Below are positions 1 to 6,474 of a DNA stretch of 7,914 bases, one piece after another. The stretch covers positions 3,089-11,002 of the forward strand of contig PLEU01000042.1 in assembly GCA_003136515.1 (NCBI GenBank), read 5' to 3'. Position 1 is the stretch's first letter; each line of letters opens with the position of its first letter. The position numbers and the translations under genes are program-made. The notes beneath the pieces were generated by a model that was not told where the DNA came from, ran no database searches, and was given only the letters and a program-made list of their open reading frames with translations. The stretch comes from Spartobacteria bacterium (lineage in GTDB: Bacteria; Verrucomicrobiota; Verrucomicrobiae; Chthoniobacterales; UBA6821).

Positions 1-86
1 ACAAGTAAGTAGGTCGGCCACATAATTTTTTGGAGAACAGGGATTTTAGGATTCCTTACCTGTTCAGGGTGGATAATCCTTAAAGG

Positions 87-728
87 ATGGCAAAAAAGTT
101 ACGAGGTCCATCCCTTCTCCATGAAGAGGAACTTCGGGCTCGTGGCATTGGGCCGGTAGCGGGAGTTGATGAAGCCGGACGTGGCCCTCTGGCCGGGCCT
201 GTTGTGGCTGCTGCAGTCATTCTTCCCGAGGGCTTTGATCTAGAAGGGGTGAATGATTCGAAGAAGCTGACGCAGCAACAGAGGGAGAAACTTTATGTGG
301 AGCTTACCGAAAATCGCGGAGTGTGTTATGCATTTGGGGAGGCGAATTCCGAGGAAATAGGACAGCTCAATATTCTCCGTGCGACGGCACTTGCTATGTT
401 GCGTGCTCTTGAAGGCCTGAAGGAAAAAGGTTATGAGCCGGCTCATGCCTTGATTGATGGCCTGCCCGTCAGGGGATTACCCGTGGAACAGACCGCTATC
501 GTCGGCGGGGATGGACTCAGTCTCAGCATCGCTGCCGCTAGTATCTTGGCAAAAGTCACCCGTGACCGCATGATGGAGGAGCTCGACCGTGTCTATCCCC
601 AGTATGGCTTTGCGCAACATCAGGGCTATGCCACGGCTCATCATTTGGCTATGTTGAGGCAACATGGCCCTTGCCCATATCATCGCCTCGGTTTTTCGCC
701 GGTCGATCAGCTTTCCTTTGGTTTTTAG
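87..728 (+). CDS. rnhB: Ribonuclease HII
   Basis: Cytoplasmic endonuclease that cuts the RNA strand of RNA-DNA hybrids and removes single ribonucleotides misincorporated in DNA. The 213-residue product has normal family length and all hallmarks: the GVDEAGRGPLAGP block at residues 26-38 with acidic residues D28 and E29 and the GRG motif, the N-D-S-K-K element at 56-60, D124 in ALIDG, and the IAAASILAKVTRD block at 148-160 ending in the fourth acidic residue D160. The C-terminal YGFAQHQGYAT and HR..FSPV motifs are also present. An in-frame TAA at 81-83 rules out an upstream start, and no other in-frame start precedes the first motif. The purine run AAAGG touches the ATG directly, too close to act as a normal Shine-Dalgarno. 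The degraded gene behind it is yraN, the usual neighbour of rnhB. Identification is secure. Confidence 0.97.
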   Translation: MAKKLRGPSLLHEEELRARGIGPVAGVDEAGRGPLAGPVVAAAVILPEGFDLEGVNDSKKLTQQQREKLYVELTENRGVCYAFGEANSEEIGQLNILRATALAMLRALEGLKEKGYEPAHALIDGLPVRGLPVEQTAIVGGDGLSLSIAAASILAKVTRDRMMEELDRVYPQYGFAQHQGYATAHHLAMLRQHGPCPYHRLGFSPVDQLSFGF

Positions 729-730
729 GA

Positions 731-1093
731 ATGTGGATTTCCACTAAGCTAATCTCGAATTTGGCAGATGTTGTGCGCAAAAGGCAGCGCGTCATGTTCA
801 AAATGCTGATGGGGGCCCTGCTAAGGAATTTGTGTGCTCCCGGAAGAGGGAAAATAGTTCCTTTCTGTCGGGATCTGAAGACTTACCGCCAAGTGGAGAT
901 GGGTTGACCCGTTGATGACGTGAATCTCGAGAAACAGATACTCATCCGATCTGATGCCATCGAGTGGTTTCGCTTGCTGGAAATCCCTGACATTACATTT
1001 CGTTTCGATGGCGTTGAAGTGCTGGCCACTGTCCCCCGAGAGATCAGGGTTATTGAAGGCGCCTTCCCGCTCCCCGAGCCAGAGTGTAATTAA
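731..1093 (+). pseudogene. yraN: Degenerate yraN (UPF0102, endonuclease-like) remnant
   Basis: One reading frame from ATG 731 to TAA 1093 still reads as a YraN/UPF0102 protein but is broken by TGA at 905-907. Upstream of the stop, LLRNLCAPGRGKI then CRD corresponds to the family's ILxRNxRxxxGEIDLVxRD. Downstream, DDVNLEKQ, AIEWFRLLEIPDITFRFD and EIRVIEGAF match the conserved C-terminal half very well. The acidic GEID element reads GKIV, and the LVFVEVKTR strand is mostly missing: only about one residue separates CRD from KT, suggesting an in-frame deletion of about nine codons. The TGA lies where many relatives have Arg (G-R-P), so CGA to TGA is a simple explanation. Placement right behind rnhB supports the identity. 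The 5' end is the least certain part, since the N-terminal GxxGE motif is not recognisable. YraN's cellular role is poorly known; this copy is almost certainly inactive. Confidence 0.82.
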
Positions 1094-1128
1094 GCCATTT
1101 TGCCGCTGTTGAGTAGAACAAGATCAAT

Positions 1129-1740
1129 ATGAATATACTCCTTGTCCACGGCATGTTTGATACAGGTTCCATCTTTCGGAAACTTGGGGACGAATTATCT
1201 AAACGAGGCCATCGTTGCTTTGCTCCTTCTTTACGGCCATCTGACGCCCGGGATGGAATCCCTGATCTGGCTCAAAAACTTGACGCTCTGGTCAACGAAG
1301 TTTTTTTTCAGGAGGAAGACCTTGTGATAATCGGCTTCAGCATGGGGTGCATCGTCTCCCGCTATTACATGTGGCGTTTGGATGCTGCCCGACGAACGAA
1401 GGCCTTCTTTGCAATATCAGGGCCTCATCGTGGTTCAATGCTTGCGTACCTTTATCCTGGAAAAGGAGCTCGCGAACTGCGTCCAGGGAGTGCTTTGCTT
1501 CGGGAACTCGATCAGCTCGATCGTCCTGCTATCAGTATTCCAACTTACACATACTGGACACCATTTGATCTGATGGTTATTCCGGCTGCGAGTTCGCACT
1601 GGTCATCTGCCACCGAGACAATCATCTGGTCTCCGCTTCATTCGCTCATGCCTTCCAATAGCAGGCTCTGTTCAGACATCATTGGTAAAATCGACTTGCT
1701 GGAAAATTCCCCGATATGCCAGTCATCAGGCGAATCCTAA
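1129..1740 (+). CDS. Alpha/beta hydrolase, lipase/esterase-like
   Basis: A 203-residue protein with a compact alpha/beta-hydrolase layout. Strand 1 leads into an HG oxyanion element (ILLVHGMFDTG, residues 3-13). The nucleophile elbow is GFSMG at 69-73 (Ser71). D147 in TPFDLMVIP and H171 in SPLHSLMPS are the likely remaining triad members, correctly spaced. The sequence SGPHRGS at 97-103 resembles the segment following the nucleophile in PGAP1-like and triacylglycerol lipase families. There is no signal peptide or membrane segment, so a cytoplasmic enzyme is expected; substrate is unknown (an acyl ester or thioester is plausible). No Shine-Dalgarno is visible before ATG 1129, but the HG motif so close to the N terminus supports this start. 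It follows the dead yraN by 35 bases and ends tail to tail with the minus-strand secreted-protein gene, overlapping it by three bases. Fold assignment is firm, specificity is not. Confidence 0.85.
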   Translation: MNILLVHGMFDTGSIFRKLGDELSKRGHRCFAPSLRPSDARDGIPDLAQKLDALVNEVFFQEEDLVIIGFSMGCIVSRYYMWRLDAARRTKAFFAISGPHRGSMLAYLYPGKGARELRPGSALLRELDQLDRPAISIPTYTYWTPFDLMVIPAASSHWSSATETIIWSPLHSLMPSNSRLCSDIIGKIDLLENSPICQSSGES

Positions 1741-3053
1741 TCTCCCCCGGTATTTGGCGCATTAGTGGGAGATCCAATCGGAATCGTAGGCACTGGGGCC
1801 GGCCCCCTGAAGACAGAGGCGGATGGAATACCACTCTGCGTAGGAACATTGTTCTGGTTCACAAGGAGAACAGTTCCGTTTTTGGATGCCGGTTTCAGGA
1901 CACCGAATACGGTTCCGGCGGCGAATACGGGATTTGTGGGAAGGGCATCGCTGGAGGTATTATACCACTGGTTTTTGTATTTGAAATACATGGCCCCCAC
2001 ACCACCATGCCCATTGTCAACGATCAGGACATCATTTCGGGCAAGCGGGGATTTGCCGGGACTCTGTGTGAAATTGTTATCCGTAAATCCGATCTGATTA
2101 ATCTGGTAAGCTGAAGAACGGGGGAGGGAAAAATAGCTAATGACGCTGTTGGAACTTGAGGAAGTAAAGTAAAGGTTGAACTGATTGGTCATCACGCTGC
2201 CCGAGATGAATTCATAGAGGGGATAGGTGTTGCTTCCAGTGTTTTGCACATAAACATAGGCACCTGGAGCAATTACGGCATCGCCTCCAATTATTGCGGC
2301 ATTGGTTGCGCTGACCCAGTTGGTGATAGAGGCATTGAAGTAGTAGGACTGGCCTGCCTGCTGGGGCTGATTGGTGCCGGCGGTGATGGGCGGAGAGATG
2401 ACGACCTCGGTCATAACGTTTGAGGAGGAGGTTGTGGGGATGAACGAGATCGTTGACTGGCTTGGGGGAAAGAGTGCTGAGAGTGTCCAGTAGGGGAGTA
2501 GATTGATTGAGAGCACGTCCTTCGTCCCAAGTTTCAGACCTTCGGTATCAACGGTGATTGTTTTGGTGGTATTGGAGACCACGGTGAAGAAATTTCCTTT
2601 CTGATTGCCGGCGGTTACCAGCGTGAAATAGGTGGTAGGCTGGTTGGAACCGGCATACTGGTATTCGTTATTTATCAGAGGAACACCATAGCTGTTCAAT
2701 GGAGTGTTACCGACTAGAGTGAAAGAGGCGTTGCTTCCATTCATGGTGGTCGCGGAGACTGCGAAGTTGCCGCCGATCGCACTATTATTACTGAAGGAGA
2801 GATAGGCGATTGTTCCGTTGGTAACTGCTTCCGTCACTCCATAAACTGTGTTGGTTATGACTCCCGATTGGGTGAGTAGGCCGTTTCCGGGGTAGAGAAA
2901 CTGCGGTGCGACGCATGTCGTATTGCTCGGCTCAATATATATGTATTGGTTGCCAAGAGTCGTGCCGCTGAATCCCGATTGTGCAGCAATCCCTGATCTC
3001 AGAAGCATCATTGCTCCCACGACGAGAGAGAGGACGCGAAGGTTTTTTTTCAT
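1737..3053 (-). CDS. Secreted Asn/Ser/Thr-rich protein, TIGR02597-like
   Basis: A 438-residue exported protein of unknown function. Residues 1-24 form a Sec signal peptide: MKKNLR, a hydrophobic core, then an AA-Q cleavage site. The mature part is rich in Asn, Ser, Thr and Gly and looks all-beta. The segment LLPYWTLSALFPPSQSTISF (185-204) and the late block RNDVLIVDN ... YFKYKNQWYNTSSD (339-369) resemble the TIGR02597 family of verrucomicrobial secreted proteins, which has no assigned function; I recall this family from memory, so treat it as likely rather than proven. The tail from about 417 is Pro-rich and low in complexity, with no clear sorting signal or transmembrane anchor. It lies 24 bases downstream of the sulfatase on the same strand, so probably shares its transcript and may act with it at the cell surface. 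A GAGGA 18 bases before the ATG is too far to be a good ribosome site. Confidence 0.8.
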   Translation of the reverse strand: MKKNLRVLSLVVGAMMLLRSGIAAQSGFSGTTLGNQYIYIEPSNTTCVAPQFLYPGNGLLTQSGVITNTVYGVTEAVTNGTIAYLSFSNNSAIGGNFAVSATTMNGSNASFTLVGNTPLNSYGVPLINNEYQYAGSNQPTTYFTLVTAGNQKGNFFTVVSNTTKTITVDTEGLKLGTKDVLSINLLPYWTLSALFPPSQSTISFIPTTSSSNVMTEVVISPPITAGTNQPQQAGQSYYFNASITNWVSATNAAIIGGDAVIAPGAYVYVQNTGSNTYPLYEFISGSVMTNQFNLYFTSSSSNSVISYFSLPRSSAYQINQIGFTDNNFTQSPGKSPLARNDVLIVDNGHGGVGAMYFKYKNQWYNTSSDALPTNPVFAAGTVFGVLKPASKNGTVLLVNQNNVPTQSGIPSASVFRGPAPVPTIPIGSPTNAPNTGGD

Positions 3054-3077
3054 CGGAAAATGGTGGATGTTTCCTCG

Positions 3078-5078
3078 TCAGGCTAGACTGCCCTGTGGTT
3101 CAGGAATGAGTTCGGTGTCCGGATTCGGACGCCATGCGAGGCGGTAGGAAACATTGAGGCCAGTGACGGGCTGCGTCAGGATGATCGGGCCGTTGTTGCC
3201 GGGTATGGGGTATCCCACGCTAGTCCAGGTGACGTGATCCGTGGAGATCTGAAGCTCGTATTCTGTGGATGAACGAGAGAGCCAGGTGATTTGCAGGGCG
3301 CTCTGAGGCTGTCCGTAGTCGTCAGTCCAATTGATTTCACCAATGCTAAAATTCTGGGGTGGGACAGCAGGTTGAATTGGGAGGGGTTGCAGCTTCGTCT
3401 GTACTGCTTGTTCCAACTGTTTCTGCAATTCGGATCTTTTGGTAGCCAGAGCCGGAGTGATCAGGGCTGGTTGGCCTGAAAGTTTGCGCAGTGTTTCCGC
3501 CCATGCCGAAAGATTGTTATACTGAAGCGGATTGCCGGTGGCGGGGTCTGTATCTGTTCCTCCCTGAGCAGTCGTTCTAAGATCATAGAACTCAGCTTGA
3601 GGTTGCGCTACACCTTCCCCGTCGAAGTAGTAGGCATAGACGTAATCGAGCTGTCTTACTGCGCGGATGCGATTGGGAGGATCGACAAGGCCATCCGGCA
3701 ACCCTGCCGCGTTCTGTCCACACCAGATATCGTCGTAGGTGAATAGGATATAGTCCTGAACGGCCGGTCCGCTGGGGTTCCTAATCAGGGAGCTATAATC
3801 GGTTCCCTCAAAATGATACTGCTTTGGGTTGATTCCCAGCATTGAGCAAAGTGTCGGGAGGAAATCGACATGACCCACAAGTTGATCGCACTGCTGGCCG
3901 GTGCCAGGGGGATAATCGACCGGATTGGACCAAATCAGCGGAATGCGGATGGCTTCCTCATAGACGGAAAAGGATTTTTGACGAAGCCCGCCGTGGACTA
4001 GCCCATATTCCCCATGATCCGACGTGCGAACAATCCACGTGTTGTTCAACAAATCAGAAGAAGTATTGAGTAAATCGATGATCTGCTGAAACTGGCTATC
4101 CACATATTTCATGACATTCCCGTAGAAATTCAGATAGTTGAGTTGGGTCTGCTCGGTCGGGAGTGGTCCGAGCCCCGCACACTTGACAAGATACTCCGGC
4201 TGGCAAGAAGGCTTGAAATTCGTGGCGAGATTTTCTCCTATGGTCGGAGGCAAATCGATCGGGGGAACGGTGGGAGCGATCCAGTCGGAGACCCCACCAA
4301 AATCGTTTGTATAGCCGCCCGCGATGTAATTGTTCGGATAGCCGAGGACATCGTGCGGATTCACCAGCGAAATCACGAGACAGAATGGTTTGCCGCCGGG
4401 GTTGTTGATTTTGTTGGTGAGATAGGCAATGGCGTCATTTATATAGCGTCCATCGTTATCAGCGTTCCCTCCGCCATAGTCTCCCAGAGCAGTGTTGCGA
4501 CCCGCGTCAGGCGGATCCCATTGGCTAAAGCTGTAACGCTCAATGTCGTCCCAAATATTTACCCCGTTGGGCTGGATGATCCCTTTGCTAAGGTGATACT
4601 TTCCGATGTAGACCATCTCGTATCCGGCGCTGGTCATCACCGTTCCAAGATTCGGGTAGGTGGGATTGAGCTGATGCTCGCTCTCGGACTGCACATTTCC
4701 TTCGCTTAGGGTGTTCGTGGAAAGGTGTTGGGCTGGGTAGAGGCCGGTGAAAAGGGTTGTTCTTGCCGGAGTACACATCGCCGTATTGGTGTAGGCGTGA
4801 CTAAAGGTAACACCTGTGTTCGCGAGGGCGGTCTGGCAGGGAAGATTCTCGGCGGCCCAACCAGGAGGAAACCATTGGAGGGCCCGCTCCTGATCCGTGA
4901 GTAAAATGATGACATTTCTGCCTGATCCGGGCTGTGCTGCCTGAAGCGGCCAGATATTTACCGTCCCTTGTGTGGCGAGGAGCGCTCCTGCCCCACCCAC
5001 CATTTTCAAAAAATCACGCCGTAATACCTGAGTTGATCCATTGTTGGAGAATGTATCCTGGGGAAGCTGGGAGTCCAT
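3078..5078 (-). CDS. Tat-exported Cys-type sulfatase with C-terminal beta domain
   Basis: A 666-residue S1-type (alkaline phosphatase superfamily) sulfatase that hydrolyses an organic sulfate ester. A twin-arginine signal (R20 R21 D F L K, then a hydrophobic stretch ending AAQ near 49) predicts export of the folded enzyme. The catalytic domain begins NVIILLTDQ, with metal ligand D62. C102-T-P-A-R106 is the formylglycine site, Cys type, needing post-translational oxidation. Further active-site elements are GKYHLSK (K160, H162), NPHD (H242), TSDHGEYG (D354, H355) and RQKS (K368). From about residue 575 a separate beta domain contains YELQISTDHVTWTSVG and YRLAWRP, like the short tail on many verrucomicrobial exported proteins. 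The enzyme is longer than typical bacterial sulfatases mainly because of this tail. The divergent neighbour encodes its probable maturase, and the TIGR02597-like gene follows after 24 bases. The second position of the DD motif is Gln (D-Q), a variant known in related enzymes. Substrate unknown. Confidence 0.93.
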   Translation of the reverse strand: MDSQLPQDTFSNNGSTQVLRRDFLKMVGGAGALLATQGTVNIWPLQAAQPGSGRNVIILLTDQERALQWFPPGWAAENLPCQTALANTGVTFSHAYTNTAMCTPARTTLFTGLYPAQHLSTNTLSEGNVQSESEHQLNPTYPNLGTVMTSAGYEMVYIGKYHLSKGIIQPNGVNIWDDIERYSFSQWDPPDAGRNTALGDYGGGNADNDGRYINDAIAYLTNKINNPGGKPFCLVISLVNPHDVLGYPNNYIAGGYTNDFGGVSDWIAPTVPPIDLPPTIGENLATNFKPSCQPEYLVKCAGLGPLPTEQTQLNYLNFYGNVMKYVDSQFQQIIDLLNTSSDLLNNTWIVRTSDHGEYGLVHGGLRQKSFSVYEEAIRIPLIWSNPVDYPPGTGQQCDQLVGHVDFLPTLCSMLGINPKQYHFEGTDYSSLIRNPSGPAVQDYILFTYDDIWCGQNAAGLPDGLVDPPNRIRAVRQLDYVYAYYFDGEGVAQPQAEFYDLRTTAQGGTDTDPATGNPLQYNNLSAWAETLRKLSGQPALITPALATKRSELQKQLEQAVQTKLQPLPIQPAVPPQNFSIGEINWTDDYGQPQSALQITWLSRSSTEYELQISTDHVTWTSVGYPIPGNNGPIILTQPVTGLNVSYRLAWRPNPDTELIPEPQGSLA

Positions 5079-5208
5079 GTCCCATGAAGGTGTCTGAAGA
5101 TCGGCTCATAGCAACACGTATTTAGGCTTACTGGGATAATACTCAGAGAGTTACTCGAGAAATTGATTTCTCACGTAGCGTTTCCAGTGCGATCTTCACA
5201 ATGCCCTC
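5079..5208. promoter_or_regulatory. Divergent promoter region between sulfatase and maturase
   Basis: This 130-base spacer separates two divergent starts and must hold promoters for both, unless one transcript begins inside a gene. Candidate -10 boxes are weak: GATAAT at 5135-5140 on the plus strand, whose complement gives TATTAT on the minus strand close by. I cannot find a convincing -35 partner for either, so exact promoters are not called. The only clear structure is the inverted repeat at 5157-5172. Neither start codon has a Shine-Dalgarno at normal distance. Confidence 0.5.
5157..5172. promoter_or_regulatory. Perfect 7+7 inverted repeat, candidate operator
   Basis: GAGAAAT, two spacer bases, then ATTTCTC: a perfect 16-base dyad placed 37 bases before the maturase ATG and 79 bases before the sulfatase ATG. 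Size and symmetry fit a binding site for a dimeric regulator that could control both genes. No regulator gene is present in the window, and the stem is A/T-rich and not followed by a T run, so a terminator is unlikely. Function is inference. Confidence 0.35.
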
Positions 5209-6441
5209 ATGAATATCAAAACGCCGATCTCTAGGAATTTTCATGTCATGGCCAAGCCGATAGGCCCTATTTGCAATCTCGACTGCACCTACTGCTACTA
5301 TCTTGAAAAGGAAAAGCTCTTTCCCAAGGGAGAGAATTTCAAAATGAAGCCGGAGGTTCTAGAGGCCTATATCCGCCAATATATCGAGTCGCAGAATACG
5401 CTTGAAGTGACCTTTGCATGGCAGGGGGGGGAGCCCACACTGCTCGGACTGGATTATTTCAGGAACATCGTAGCTCTCCAAAAAAAATATTCCGGAGCCA
5501 GAAAAATCAGTAACACCCTGCAAACAAATGGCACATTATTGAATGACGAGTGGTGTCAGTTTTTCCATAGGAACAATTTTCTCATAGGTCTCAGTATCGA
5601 TGGCCCGCGAAGATTTCATGACACCTATCGTCTAGACAAGGTGCAGAAACCGACCTTTGACCGTGTGATGGAAGGACTTTCCCTGCTGAAAAAGTACAAA
5701 GTTGAGTTCAACACTCTCACGGTCGTCAGTGCCAGCAATGCGAAGCATCCTGTGGAAGTCTATGATTTTCTCCGTGGAGTCGGTTCCGGCTACATTCAGT
5801 TTATCCCTTTGGTGGAGCGTCTCTCTATTGACGTTGCTAATTCATCTGGGCTTGATTTTGCTGGGCCACCAGAGTCTGGCCAGCCTCGTTCACCGGTGAC
5901 GCGATGGAGTGTTCCTCCTGAGCTCTACGGTGATTTTCTGATCGCGATTTTCAATGAATGGGTGCGTCGTGATGTCGGAAAGGTCTTTGTGCAAATGTTT
6001 GATGTCTCACTTGGCATCTGGTCGGGCCATGGCCCGGGACTCTGCCTATTTCTGAAAGATTGCGGCGAGGGATTGGCGGTTGAACACAATGGTGATCTCT
6101 ATTCCTGTGATCATTTTGTCTACCCGAAATACCATCTCGGAAACATCATGAACGAATCTCTTGGAGAGCTTGTGAATTCCGACAAGCAAAGGGCTTTTGG
6201 CCAGGCCAAGTCCGACACTTTACCCAAGTATTGCCGTGAGTGTGAGGTGCGCTTTGCCTGCAACGGAGAATGTCCCAAACATCGGTTCCTGACCACGCCA
6301 GATGGCGAGGAAGGGCTTAATTATCTCTGCGCCGGATACAAGAAGTTCTTCAATCATGTGGATCCCTACATGAAGAAAATGACGGAGCTTCTTCAGCAGA
6401 GAAAAGCCCCTGCAAATATCATGCAAATGCTACCGCTCTAA
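5209..6441 (+). CDS. Anaerobic sulfatase-maturating enzyme (radical SAM/SPASM)
   Basis: Converts the active-site Cys (or Ser) of sulfatases to C-alpha-formylglycine in the cytoplasm, using S-adenosylmethionine and three [4Fe-4S] clusters, without oxygen. The 410-residue protein has normal family length. The radical-SAM triad is C22-x3-C26-x2-C29 in ICNLDCTYCYYLEKEK, followed by WQGGEPTLLG (71-80) and LSIDGP (128-133). The SPASM region carries eight cysteines: C279, C285, C300, C342, C345, C351, C355 and C374. Their spacing matches the two auxiliary clusters of the characterised clostridial anSME almost exactly. D301, directly after C300, corresponds to the proposed catalytic base. The gene is divergent from the Cys-type sulfatase, its obvious substrate, though it may also mature sulfatases encoded elsewhere. 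ATG 5209 places the usual FHVMAKPIGPICNLDC element at residue 11; Met14 is a less likely alternative start. All key residues are intact. Confidence 0.95.
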   Translation: MNIKTPISRNFHVMAKPIGPICNLDCTYCYYLEKEKLFPKGENFKMKPEVLEAYIRQYIESQNTLEVTFAWQGGEPTLLGLDYFRNIVALQKKYSGARKISNTLQTNGTLLNDEWCQFFHRNNFLIGLSIDGPRRFHDTYRLDKVQKPTFDRVMEGLSLLKKYKVEFNTLTVVSASNAKHPVEVYDFLRGVGSGYIQFIPLVERLSIDVANSSGLDFAGPPESGQPRSPVTRWSVPPELYGDFLIAIFNEWVRRDVGKVFVQMFDVSLGIWSGHGPGLCLFLKDCGEGLAVEHNGDLYSCDHFVYPKYHLGNIMNESLGELVNSDKQRAFGQAKSDTLPKYCRECEVRFACNGECPKHRFLTTPDGEEGLNYLCAGYKKFFNHVDPYMKKMTELLQQRKAPANIMQMLPL

Positions 6442-6474
6442 GAAGCCATCACAGGAGGTAGATTAAGTGGAAGC

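Noticed and set aside
1..12. Possible 3' end of an upstream gene (reads T-S-K-stop)
   Set aside because: Genes such as rplS often precede rnhB, but three codons cannot support an identification.
1740..1773. Possible hairpin ATCTCCC ... GGGAGAT just past the hydrolase stop
   Set aside because: The 20-base loop is long and no T run follows on the plus strand; on the minus strand it is inside coding sequence. Too weak to call a terminator.
1795..1806. Perfect palindrome GGGGCCGGCCCC
   Set aside because: It lies inside the secreted-protein gene and encodes its RGPAP segment; GC-rich Gly/Pro codons explain it, and it has no T tail or promoter context.
1716..2114. 132-codon plus-strand open frame overlapping the end of the hydrolase
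   Set aside because: It is antisense to the signal-peptide-bearing secreted-protein gene and shows no family motif.
4143..4709. 188-codon plus-strand open frame opposite the sulfatase
   Set aside because: Its translation has no recognisable family features, and the sulfatase on the other strand carries all catalytic motifs through this stretch.
5135..5140. GATAAT as a -10 box for the maturase gene
   Set aside because: No acceptable -35 hexamer lies 16-18 bases upstream, so it is mentioned only as a weak candidate in the spacer entry.
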